Below, piece after piece: positions 1 through 10,430 of a stretch of 64,000 bases of DNA. Origin of the DNA: Planococcus citri (Eukaryota > Arthropoda > Insecta > Hemiptera > Pseudococcidae); contig NC_088677.1 in the NCBI RefSeq assembly GCF_950023065.1, positions 82,795,469-82,859,468 on the forward strand. Direction: 5' to 3'. A program made the translations under genes and the position numbers. The notes below the pieces were generated by a model. The model saw nothing but the letters and a program-made list of their open reading frames with translations, was not told the origin of the DNA and ran no database searches. Numbering within the stretch: the first letter of the stretch is position 1; every line of letters starts with the position of its first letter.

Positions 1-1620
1 TTTACAAAGGTAGATCGAAAGATCATGCAAAAATTTATCACCTGTCAAAATTTCAAGTGCTAAAGTGCGTTTTTCGATTTTTGGTGAATTTTTGAAAATC
101 GAATTTAGGCCAAAAATGAGGGAAAAAATCAAAATTTTACCAAATTGACCAAGAAAGCTGAAATTTGAGATACGCCCTGTTTTCGACATGCTAAATCGAT
201 TGGAAACGGTTTCAAACCGTTTTGAGCAGTTCTGGAGCCTCCAGCAGATTTTTGAAACTCGAAATTTCCACAAAATTCCATCAAATTGGAGTTGTGAAGC
301 TACAATTTATTCTAAAAACTAATTTTAATACGCTACGAAGTACTGCAGGTGAATTTCAAGTCGTGTTGGAGCCTCCAGCGGCTTTTTGAAAATTCCTGAA
401 GCCACTAGCAGATTTTTGAAACTTTAAATTTTCACGAAATTTCATCAAATGGAGATGGAAAGCTGAAATTTACTCTACACTTCAATTTTCACACCCTCTG
501 AAAACGACTTCTGCTGGGTTTCAAGTCATTTTAGAGCCTCCAACGACCTTTTTTGAACGTTACTGTACCCGCCAGTAGATTTTTGAAACTTGAAATTTCC
601 CCAAAATTTCATCAAACTGAAATGGAGAGTCGAAATTCATTCTGCAAACTAATTTCTATACGCTATGAAGTTGACTGCTGGTGAATTTCAAGTCGTTTTG
701 GAGCCTCCAGCAAATTTTTGAAAGGTTGTATGACGTTTTTTTGGAAAATTGAAATTTCCTAAAAGTAGTTGGAAGCTTCAAAACCATTTGAAACCACCAT
801 GTAGTCTGCAAAGTAAATTTCAGCTTGCCAACTTCATTTGATAAATTAATTTAGGGGAAATTTCAAGTTTCAAAAATCTACTGGAGGCTCCAGTAATTTT
901 CAAAAAAGTCGCTGGAGGCCCTAAAATGACTTGAACCTACCTGAAGTCGTCTTCAGAGGGTGTTAAAATTGTAGTGTACAGTAAATTTTAGCTTTCCATC
1001 TCCATTTGATGAAATTTTGTGAAAATTTAAAGTTTCAAAAATGTGCTGCACGCTCCAGTAATTTCCAAAAAAAGTCGCTGGAGGTCCCAAAATTACTTGA
1101 ACCCACCTGAAGTCGTCTTCATAGGGTGTTAAAATTGGAGTGTAGAGTAAATTTCAGCTTTCCATCTCCATTTGATTAAATTTTGTGAAAATTTAAAGTT
1201 TCAAAAATCTGCTAGAGGCTTCAGGAATTTTCAAAAAGTTGCTGGAGGCTCCAAAACGACTTGAAATTCGCTTGCAGTGCTTCGTAACGTATTGAAATTA
1301 GTTTTTAGAATAAATTTCAGCTTTACAACTCCAATTTGATGGAATTTTGTGGAAATTTCGAGTTTCAAAAATCTGCTGGAGGCTCCAGAACTGCTCAAAA
1401 CGGGTTGAAACCGTTTCCAATTGATTGGGCATGTCGAAAATAGGGTATATCCCAAATTTCAACTTTCTTGGTCAATTTGGTAAAATTTTGATTTTTTCCC
1501 TCATTTTTGGCCTAAATTCAATTTTCAAAAATTCACCAAATATCGAAAAACGCACTTTAGCACTTGAAATTTGGGCAGGTGATGAGTTTTTGCATGATCT
1601 TTCGATCTACCTTTGTAAAG
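1..1620. repeat. Large foldback (inverted-repeat) element
   Basis: The first bases of the window (TTTACAAAGGTAGATCG) reappear as their reverse complement at the end of this interval (CGATCTACCTTTGTAAA near 1603-1619), and the match continues inward as two arms of roughly 700 bp that meet near 800. Each arm is itself built from diverged units of about 200-230 bp that repeat phrases such as GAGCCTCCAGC and TTTGAAACTCGAAATTTCC. The element may begin just before the window. No transposase is visible; the short open frames inside are by-products of the repeat. It is probably a non-autonomous foldback transposon. Confidence 0.75.
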
Positions 1621-2856
1621 TTTGAAAAAGTTCGTGCAAGTTCTATGTTGAAACGCAAAATCTGCGATTTCAGCTGACCTGTCAATCAAAATGACCGCCA
1701 TTTTGTAAGTAAGGCCAACTTTTTTTTGGCAAGTTTGCTTTAAAATGTTCCTAAGGATGTACCCTTTAAGAAAAAAGTTGTCCCGGAGGATCGGCGGTGG
1801 GGGGGGGGTGCAATTACTCCTATTGTCATATGCCAGACTACAAGTATAAGTAGCAAAATGTTGTTTTTAGCATTTTTGAAGAGTTTCGATTCATGATTTT
1901 CAATTTATAAACGAGCTATCGAAATGGGTTAAAATTTTGCAAGAAATTCAAATCTTTCAACGAAAATATTTTTTGAGGGTTTTTGAAAAATTCCAAGCCC
2001 AAAATTGAGTCATTTTTCGAGCAATTTCAACGATTTCTAAAAGCAGGTCATGATCTCCGGAATGATTGGTAAAATTCTCACAGGACCTATCAAAATGTGT
2101 TGAAATCTCGCGAGAAATTAAACGAAAATAAATGTTTAAAGTTTTTGAAGATTTTTGAGCGCCAAATTGCTGCAGCTGATTTTAAAGATTTTCGGTCAAG
2201 CTGCCATGTGACATGTGACTCATCTTCAAGTATGTACTTATTTCAACATGAATAGTACATGTTTTTTGAGCGTTTTTGAAGAATTTTAAGTCCAAAATTG
2301 GGTCGTGATTTTCTATAAAGTGTATTTAATCGAAAAAGTTACCATACGACCTGTTGAAATGGTTTACAACTTTATTTTTTTTGAGCAGTACATTTTTATA
2401 ATTATATTGTATAATTTATCAATTTCGAGAACTAAAAAATATTTTTACCCACAAAATTACTTGGATTTTTTTTCTAAAAAATTAATATAACGTTAAATAT
2501 GTAGGTACACACTACACAAATACCATGTGCAGTGGTTGGGAGCTCAATAAATACAAAAAATAATAAAAATGAATAGAAACAAAAAAAAATGAAATGAAGT
2601 ATAAAAAATATCTTTGCCAATCGACACATAGGTGCTCGTAGCATGCGTTTAAAAAAAATTTCCCAACTATGAAATTAGTTACAAAGTTCAAGTAATTATG
2701 CGGAGGATATTAAGTAAAAAAAAAAAGCAAAAATTCATCAAAAAAAGGATAATGCATTAATAAATCCTTGTTATTGTTTACGCCAGTTGAAATACTTACA
2801 TTGCAAAAAAGTGGAAAAAAATCAACAAACATTTTTTTAGTAATCCTTGATATTCC
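1621..2856. other. AT-rich intergenic DNA, no gene seen
   Basis: I see no coding exon, RNA gene or clear transposon end here. The stretch contains a G run near 1800-1809 and many A/T runs. It lies downstream of the Sema-only gene, and no kinase exons like those of the other copies are found in it. Confidence 0.5.
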
Positions 2857-4455
2857 CTACAAGTAGAAAACTAATAATACAAAAATACATACAATTAAAA
2901 GAAAACTCATCTTCTTCTGCGAGGGATTGCCCAAATTCGGTTGCGGGACTTCATGACCATCAATCGAGATCCATTTGTTGCTATTTGTATACGTATCAGT
3001 ACACTCAATTTGCGTTCTACACCTGCCTTCTGGTGAACACCATCCACAATGAGGATCTTTTGCAAGCAAACACTCCCCCGATGTGTTATATTTTTCACAA
3101 TTGTGCATTTTGATTTTGACGATTTTCTCTTTCGTCATTCCCAAAATGTGGTTCATTTTAGAATCGTACAGTATATCAGGATTTATCACAGATCCGTTAT
3201 CGATGGTAATATCCGCATAAATATTTGCAGTATCCGCATCGGGCGAATCATACCCTCTTACGGATACCTTGTGTAGATGACCGGTTTGTGTGCCCATAAA
3301 CAGGACTGTGTAGTTATTAACCGAGGTGACTGCAATTCCTGTAGGGGCTATGTCACGACCTTGGTGAGAATATACTAAAACTCCATCCAGAACGTCGTAT
3401 TTTCTGATGGGATCGTAATGTATCTTATTTAAACGATGCATGCATACTGCAAAACCTACTGGTTGTTTTTTATAATAGTCTTCCGCATCCGCGTACATTC
3501 CGAATAGTGTGAATAATACTTTCTCATCTATTTCTTGCTTATTCTCGTAGATGTAAGCTTTGTCGAGGTTCATACTCGTAGACGTATAATCTGTAGCTGA
3601 GAAATTAGATTTTTGAAAGTAATCGTCGCAAGTTAAAACAAATTTACTATACGAATAGTTTCCGTTTTCACGATCTATCTTGATTACCAATGCAGATTTT
3701 GCCTGAAGAGTAATTCCTGCCCTCAGAGAGTCGATAGGTAACCCCCAATCGGCAAATCCGCGAAGCAAAATATACCCAGAGTTTCCATAATTGAAACCAT
3801 AAATGGTCCTCATAAAGACGCCATAATTAATAGTATTTTCTCCGAGTTTCGACAAAAAACGGTCTCTTTGGGTACTTCTGACAGTTGTTATCAATGCGAA
3901 CTCTGTTGGCTGGTGACTGCGAATAAGAAAGGCTACATGTAGTACAGAAGCTGGTGTCGATGATAATGTGGGAGCTACGAAGGCTACCATCTCCTGAAGA
4001 GGACCACTCTGCAATGCAGGTTCAGAGCTGGTCGCTACTATTTTGGAAATATTTTCGGTATCGTGGGCGCGACATAGACCAGGGAAGTAACTACTGCAAG
4101 ATAAGAGTTGCTGATTCAGGTGATCCAATACCAGTACTTGGTTCTCATTCATATACGCTCGCTTGGCTTCTTTTGAACAGTTGTAAGAGCTACGAGTACA
4201 GTTTGCAGACTTGGGTTGCGGTGTAGGGTGTTTAATATGTAATTTCAGATCCGACGTTAATTGATAGAGATAGTCTACCGCGTCCACGTATACCCATATT
4301 CCTTGTTCATCTGATGCCAAATGATTAAAGTAGCTTTGGTTGCCATCTTGAAACACACGAGTGATTTCTTCATCCGATTGTCCATTTGAGTGATTAGCGG
4401 TTAGAAGCAGTGCGACGTTTGCGAAGATTATGGGGAAGAGTTTCGGAAGATGCAT
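2857..4455 (-). CDS. Sema-PSI protein, plexin-like, truncated relative with hydrophobic C-terminus
   Basis: This single-exon frame of 532 residues starts with a signal peptide (about residues 1-25, MHLPKLFPIIFANVALLL), continues with a plexin/MET-type Sema domain (about 30-445) and ends with one PSI domain (about 450-490, with the CGWC core). It then stops in a run of about 15 hydrophobic residues (LLIVCIFVLLVFYL) at the very C-terminus, preceded by small residues (NPSQ), which is what a GPI-anchor signal or tail anchor looks like. It matches the first half of the ectodomains of the three receptor genes upstream. It lacks the later IPT/PSI domains, the membrane-proximal region and the kinase, and no kinase exons lie downstream. 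It should bind like a plexin ectodomain at the cell surface without signalling itself. A secreted form is possible. Confidence 0.85.
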   Translation of the reverse strand: MHLPKLFPIIFANVALLLTANHSNGQSDEEITRVFQDGNQSYFNHLASDEQGIWVYVDAVDYLYQLTSDLKLHIKHPTPQPKSANCTRSSYNCSKEAKRAYMNENQVLVLDHLNQQLLSCSSYFPGLCRAHDTENISKIVATSSEPALQSGPLQEMVAFVAPTLSSTPASVLHVAFLIRSHQPTEFALITTVRSTQRDRFLSKLGENTINYGVFMRTIYGFNYGNSGYILLRGFADWGLPIDSLRAGITLQAKSALVIKIDRENGNYSYSKFVLTCDDYFQKSNFSATDYTSTSMNLDKAYIYENKQEIDEKVLFTLFGMYADAEDYYKKQPVGFAVCMHRLNKIHYDPIRKYDVLDGVLVYSHQGRDIAPTGIAVTSVNNYTVLFMGTQTGHLHKVSVRGYDSPDADTANIYADITIDNGSVINPDILYDSKMNHILGMTKEKIVKIKMHNCEKYNTSGECLLAKDPHCGWCSPEGRCRTQIECTDTYTNSNKWISIDGHEVPQPNLGNPSQKKMSFLLIVCIFVLLVFYL

Positions 4456-4563
4456 TGCGAGGAGATCCCCAATGGCGAATATTTTCAGTTGAGTTATTGC
4501 TGCAGCTTGGTCAACTTGGTATTATTTTTTTTGCGAATTACGAAGACATCGGTGTGGAATTAT
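4456..4563 (-). promoter_or_regulatory. 5' UTR part of the Sema-only coding exon, with conserved splice acceptor
   Basis: On the minus strand the acceptor CTCTGATTTCAG followed by ATAATTCC lies at 4563/4564. The same acceptor (TGATTTCAG then ATA) is found just upstream of the start codons of the three receptor copies at about 22974, 30958 and 61475. This shows that all four genes have an upstream non-coding exon. Confidence 0.6.
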
Positions 4564-5002
4564 CTGAAATCAGAGATGAGATATCGAATACAGATGTGAT
4601 GTTGAATTAATTATATCTAATTTTATAATTATTGTTATACTATAATCGTTTGATCAAGTACATAAAAATTTTAAAATTGTACTTTTTTTGAATGGGGCAA
4701 GTACTAGGTACCTTCATCTTGGCAGCGCGTTTTTACCCCCCCCCTCCTCAAAAAAACAATACAAAATCAACTTCTAGAGTACTTTTTCAAGTGTGGATTA
4801 TAGGAGACTAAATGTTTTGGGGAAAATATGTACTCAATTTCTAAAATGAGAGTGATCATTCGAATTCGATTTTGCTTTCATACATCGCAATCTGATTGTT
4901 CAGTTCAACCTGCACCTCATAAAAATTCTCAAAAGACCCTTTCAGGATAACATAGTGAAATCGTCACTTTTTCCAATTTTTACAAACCTCGCCCAAAATG
5001 TT

Positions 5003-6287
5003 CCCGATTAGCGCAATGGCAATTCTAAAATTGCCATTTGTCACTTTTTTGGCAAATGGTTGGCAAAATGAAAATGGAATAATTTTGCCAATACTTTTGC
5101 CTAGCTTTTGCCAATATTTTGACATTATTGGCAAAAGAGTGGTAAAACTTGGATTAAAATGGAAAACATGACAAAATTGCAAACAATGGCACTTTTGAGA
5201 ATCGCTGCAGAACAGATGACACTCTGTTTATGCTAGTTTTGACAAAAATTTGCCAACATTGACAAAACCGTGGCAAAAAAACGATTTTTTCAGAAAAAAA
5301 ATCATATACTTGAATGAGTTTTGAACAAAAAATTTTGAATTCACCTAAAATATCCAGAGAAGACATGAGTCTAGCCACAGGAATTTTTTCAACAATTTTT
5401 GACCTCGCCGAGCCACATTGAGGAAGGAGGTTGCCCAAAAATTGAATTTTTCGTGAAAAATGCTTCATTGTAGCGCTATTTACGCCTTGATCGGAAAGGT
5501 TGCATGGAATAAATACGCTATAATGAAGCATTTTCACAAAAAAAAATCAATTTTTGGGCAATCCCTTCCCTTCCCAATGAATTCAAAATTCTTTGATCAA
5601 AACTTGTTGAAAGAATGATTTTTTCTTTTAAAAAATCGTTTTTTTGCCATTGTGGACAAGGGGATGGGGCGAGGGAAATTTTTTTGGGTCCGACATTGTT
5701 TTTAAAGGTACCCAACAATGTTTCAACAAAATTTCAAAAATCCGAGGGCAGGGCATATCACTTAGTTCACCCAGTAGTACCCTTAAATGAAAATTTAAAA
5801 CATTACAACGCGATGACAAACAAATATATGCTTTTAACGCCCTTACCCTAATAGTGTAGGCATAGTCTAGTGGTTAGGGCATCTGGTTAGGAATCGTAGG
5901 GACCCAGGTTCGAAACCCCGTTAGGTAGGTAAATAGTTCAGGGATTTTTCGTAGGAAGAGTTGAGCTGAAAAAATACTTCGAAGTGTATACATGACAGAT
6001 CGCAAAACAAAAATCAGAATTGCACCTTCCAACCCCCTCATTTTAATTTTTGAAAATTGAGTTCTGAAATATAATCGCCAAAAAACTGCCACCAAATGGT
6101 AAAAATAATAATGCCAAAAAACTGCCATTACTTTGCCATTCAATGTCAAAGACCAACCTTTTGCCATAATGGCAAAGCTGTAATGCTGCACGCTCATTGG
6201 CTGGAGCTTTGCCATACGCTAACCATTTTTTTGCCATTAGTACACTTTTTGGCAATGGCAAAATAATTTGCCATCAGCGCTAATCGG
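5003..6287. repeat. Non-autonomous element with CCCGATTAGCG inverted ends
   Basis: The left side carries CCCGATTAGCGCAATGGCA and the right side its inverse (TGCCATCAGCGCTAATCGGG). The flanks just inside both ends are rich in TTTGGCAA/TTGCCAAA motifs that can pair with each other. A smaller inverted pair around 5440-5560 (AAAAATGCTTCATT and AATGAAGCATTTT) and a tRNA-like segment lie inside. No protein gene is visible. The element sits in the first intron of the Sema-only gene. Confidence 0.5.
5855..5925 (+). repeat. tRNA-derived SINE head (pol III A and B boxes)
   Basis: TAGTCTAGTGGTTAGGGCAT resembles a tRNA D-arm with the A box, and GGTTCGAAACC about 40 bp later is a near-perfect B box. The segment does not fold into a complete tRNA with a matched acceptor stem, so a tRNA-derived SINE or tRNA pseudogene is more likely than a working tRNA. 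Where the SINE body ends is unclear. Confidence 0.55.
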
Positions 6288-6546
6288 GTTAATTTCAATG
6301 TGAAAAAGCTATCCTAAAAAAATTTCGAGTCGACCTCCCCCCACCGCCAATGGGAAAAATGTGCCCGGATACGTGCTCAAAATTCAAAACTATCTGTCTC
6401 TGGAGGGGGTGATGTAAGGTACAAGTATGGCCCAACTGCCTAGCAGTTATTCTCGTATAATTATCACAGTAGGGGAAATGATGATAATCATCCCTAAGAG
6501 GAGAAAGTGCGATCTGTTCTCCTTCTTCTAAAAGAACAACCCTTAA

Positions 6547-7504
6547 GGGTAAGGTGCTGTAATGTCGACCACATTTTTTCTTTTGGCTGCCAAACGAACA
6601 CGTTTCGAGATAGAAATCCCGGAAATGGCTTAAAATACACCTTGATCCTTCCCCCAACACATGCTAAAAGCTCATTGACATCAATAAATTTCTAAAGTTT
6701 TTACAAAAGTTTTTCATCAACAACTCAAAAATTGAATTCCAAATTTTTGGGTCCTAATTCCGACCACCCCCGAAATTGAAAAATAAATGTGTAAAAAGAA
6801 GTACAAAATCAATTTATTTGCGAGTAATTAAAATACTTTTCATAACTTTATCATTCATTTAAGCAATAGCTATGGACATACTGACTTTTTGTGAGCATTC
6901 CAAGTGTTTTTTCCCAAAACGACCTTACTTTGAGAGACCACCGTTCCGCAGCAGGGGCAGGTGAAAACTGAAAAAATTTTTGGGGCCATTTCAACTCCAA
7001 ATCTTCAACATAATATTTCAATTTTCAGCAAAATCAAAGATTGCGTAAATTTTTTAGATCCGCCCTAATAGGTAGGTATAGGTAATGTGATTTGCTTGTA
7101 ATTTAGGAGAAATATGAGGTAGTCGACATTAGAGCACTTTTCAAAAAAAAAATTTTTTGAGAAATTTTTCAACTTACCTTCATCAAATTTGAAAAATTCT
7201 TATTTTATTGAATTCCTCGTCTTTTTTTATTATCAAAAGATATCTCACATAATTAAAATCACATAAATCACCGAAGTCATAAAACGCAATGTGAGAGGCG
7301 CCAAAAAGTTTTTGACCCTTCAAAACCCATTTTCTGCTCTATCTAATTCAATTTTGGTTTTAGGGTTACGATTTTGGTGTCATTCGTTTTGTCTATGAAA
7401 AAGGAATAGAAATAAATTTTTTCCGGAAAATTTCTGGCATCATTTGAATGAAATAGGCAGGTGGTCGGAATTAAAGTAGTGGTCGGCATTAGGGCACCTT
7501 ACCC
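6547..7504. repeat. MITE with GGGTAAGGTGC terminal repeats
   Basis: The left end reads GGGTAAGGTGCTGTAATGTC and the right end is its inverse (GGCATTAGGGCACCTTACCC), about 26 bp long with few mismatches. The inside has further diverged copies of the phrase 'AATTCCGACCACC' and no transposase. The same terminal motif starts the element at 14699-15564, so the two belong to one family. Confidence 0.65.
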
Positions 7505-7530
7505 TTATACTGGAAGTATGGTAAAGTGGG

Positions 7531-9263
7531 TGTTTCTAATAGACGCGATGTTTTCTGATAGCTACTAGGTACATCGCGAAAAATAAGATCTTTACTTAGC
7601 ATTGGAATCTCGAGCTCTCTGGAGTTAAGTCACCCTCGATTGATGTGTCAATCCGTTGGCATATCAGATGCACAAACACACAGGCATCTTGCCTGTGTCT
7701 TTCTTTTTACTGTCTGTACCACTTCTAGCGTGGAGATTTAACCATGGCAATAGCTATTTAAAATATCTATTATTGGTTTGTGCCATTGGTTTTTATTCTC
7801 GATATTCGCGGTATTGATTGTAAAATCCATCTAAATAACTCTCTATAAATAACTCGTGAATTTGTGAAAATAACTCATAAATAACTCGTGAAAACTAAAT
7901 AAATAACTCTGAAATTCACTCAAATAACGCATTAACGTAATTTAAATATCTCTGCTAAACGATGCTGAATTAAATTATCATTTTGATTAAATATCGCGAA
8001 CAACTCTTAATTGGCGTCGAATGCCTCAAGTATTAGGAGTGCAATGGAGAGACGGCTGGACAGTGACAGTGTCAGTAAATATTGCATATCGCTACTTAAT
8101 TGCAATGCGTTGCAATTAGCAAATCTCAGTAAGTCTGCATGAATATTTTACATGTTCTCATTTAATGTATTTGTGTTGGTTTAATAATAAGTAATGCTTT
8201 GACCCCAGTGAATAACATGAATATGTTATTTTTCCCATTTAATATGTTCACGCTATTTTAATTATGCTTAACCTCGGAATCATATACAGGGTGTGGCAGA
8301 AAAACCGAACGTATTTTAAATCGCAATTGCGCCTTATGTATGTGAGTTAGAGAAACGAACAACCCGGCATTGGAAAGAGAAAAAAAGAACAATTTTTTTG
8401 GTAAAAAAATTCATTTCGATAGCTCAGTCGCTTTATAAATAAAATCGGTCAAAAGAATACCCTTATTTTGGATACATTTGTGAAATCTTGCAAAAAAATG
8501 TTTGTACACTTTTTCCAACATGGGCATCGGAATATTGTTAAAATGATGTCTTGCGTTTGCGTGTATGCAGGCGGAACAACTCGGACTTTTCATTAACCCT
8601 TCACGAACAAATTGGATTACCATGAAGTTTTCACGGACTTCTGCATACCTGAAGGATTTTTTACACACAGAGCCAGTTTCTACGAAGTTTTTGACCCAAT
8701 ATCTCTACATTTTTTCCGAAAAAAAAAGATTTTTTACGATCAATTGCGGAATATTTTCAAAATTCACGAACTGTAAAAATTTGAAAATCATTATTACAAA
8801 AAAAAACACTCAATCGCATAAGCGCGCTGTTCGGCTGACGAGTTCTCCATGATAGTTTGTTATGATACTAAAAAAATTGTTCTTTTTTTTCTCTTTCCAA
8901 TGCCGGGTTGTTCGTTTCTCTAACTCGCATACAGAAGGCGCAATTGCGATTTAAAATACGTTCGGTTGTTCTGCCGCACCCTATATTTGTGTGATTGCCG
9001 AAAGACTCTGCTTTATAAACATTGGATATTATGACGATTAAACATATTCAGTACACCTTACGAATATGACTCATTTTATTTGTTGTTTTATACTCTCTAG
9101 TATGATGTATATGGAAGGTTGGAGTTATCCCAGTGTCCGTATTTGAGCTAGTCTGGACATAGTAATTATTCCCCACGTAAGGAATAATTCTTAATCTAAC
9201 CACCATATAGGGGGATGTCGTCGCTATTCCTCTATATCAATAATTCCAATCTCCCATATAACA
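7531..9263 (-). repeat. Possible solo LTR interrupted by a MITE
   Basis: The stretch begins TGTTTCTAATAGACG and ends CCATATAACA, giving TG...CA ends, with near-identical flanks (GTGGG before, GTGGT after). Without the MITE at 8287-8983 it would be about 1.04 kb, a reasonable LTR length. The text is unlike its surroundings (many ATAACTC repeats at 7830-7930). This is a tentative call; no internal retrotransposon sequence is present. Confidence 0.28.
8287..8983. mobile_element. Tc1/mariner-like MITE with TA target duplication
   Basis: Inverted repeats of about 110 bp start CAGGGTGTGGCAGAAAAACC on the left and end GGTTGTTCTGCCGCACCCTA on the right, flanked by TA on both sides. Inside, on the minus strand at 8411-8668, an 85-codon open frame (core LEKVYKHFFARFHKCIQNKG) faintly resembles the C-terminal tail of DDE transposases of this superfamily and may be a remnant. 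The element is non-autonomous. Confidence 0.7.
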
Positions 9264-10280
9264 GTGGTTCAAAAAATTTGAATAGTCAATAATTAAGTAC
9301 CTACTTACCTACGTGTGCAAAATCTTTTTCAAAAAAATTTCATATTAAGGGTGGAAGGGAGGGGATTGAAAATTTCAAAAATTTATCAAAAAAAAAGGGG
9401 GTCACCTCTGCGAAAGGTGTACCTAGCATACATTTCTTGTAGAGCTCAAAAATGGGGACAACATGCTCAAAAAATCAAAATGATGTAAAAACGTGCTAGG
9501 TATACTTCGACATTTTTTGCCATAATTGGACACTCAAGAGTCAAGGTCAACATTTTTGGAAAAAATTAAATTTCAAGCAACGAACGTGCGTAAAAAGATA
9601 TGAAAATGACAATTTTTCATTTTCGAGCCTCAAACGTAAGTTGAGTAAAAACAAATCATGCGTGCTCAAAAATTTAAATTCTATTTCTCGAGGGGGGTGG
9701 TCCAAACATTTTGAAATTTTTACAAAAAATAGTCATTAGGTAGATAGGTGCGTGTGTGAAAGCTTTTTCAAAAAAAAATTGATCTGTGGAGTTTTTTGGG
9801 AGGGGTTCGAAAATTTCAAAAATTTGTATGAAAAAACGAGGAGGATACCGCTGCGAAATATAAATTGACAAAATCTTGATTTTTCGGCCAAGGGTCGCGA
9901 AAAGTTTTGCCTTTCGTCAATTTGCCAAAAATCGCTTAAAAAAATTCCAAAAAAATCTTACTTTTTAAAATCAAGAACCGCCTAAATTCTTGTTTGTTTG
10001 TAAAAACTGCGAAAAGGCATTACTTTTGTTAATAATAATTGCTATAAAGTCCTAATTTTCGTCAAAAATTTAAAAAAATCTGATTTTTTACCAAAATTTT
10101 AAAAAAGTTTTGCTATTTACTTGAAATTTGAGAGAAATTTTAATTTTCTTCCATAAATTATTGTCAATGTTGAGCTGTTTTGCTGAATAGTTTCACTATA
10201 CTTTACCAAAACTTGCGAGTGTGGATTAGCAACGCAATCATCGATTATTTGTCAAAATGAAATTTCATAAAATTGCTTAC
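9264..10280. other. Non-coding intron DNA with a diverged direct repeat
   Basis: A segment of about 120 bp near 9300-9420 recurs in diverged form near 9725-9860 (shared phrases TTTTTCAAAAAAA, GAAAATTTCAAAAATTT and CTGCGAAA). I see no coding exon. The interval lies in the long first intron predicted for the Sema-only gene. Confidence 0.4.
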
Positions 10281-10430
10281 CTCTGGCAGATAATGTTGTA
10301 GGTAATAAATACGTCGTCGAGCAAAGCATCGATATGAAAATGGTGGTTCTTAGTTTTCAGAACCACTTAAGTAGCGTATAGGTACAATGAATCACGATTT
10401 ATTGTAAAATTAAGGATACTTTAGCTTCCG
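10281..10430 (-). promoter_or_regulatory. Predicted non-coding first exon of the Sema-only gene (splice donor at 10280)
   Basis: On the minus strand this stretch ends in CTGCCAGAG followed by GTAAGC, a good donor. It is clearly homologous to 25086-25287 and 32543-32736, which lie at the matching position upstream of copies A and B (shared phrases include ACGTCGTCGAGCAAAG and the region read as GAATCACGATTTATTG on the plus strand). The upstream edge is uncertain because homology fades beyond about 10420 and I found no clear TATA box. Confidence 0.5.

Noticed and set aside
5855..5925. A functional tRNA gene
   Set aside because: A and B boxes are present but a matched acceptor stem and anticodon arm could not be laid out; a SINE head explains it better.
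5154..6660. A series of short open frames on both strands
   Set aside because: They lie inside repeats and MITEs, overlap each other and show no protein-like motif.
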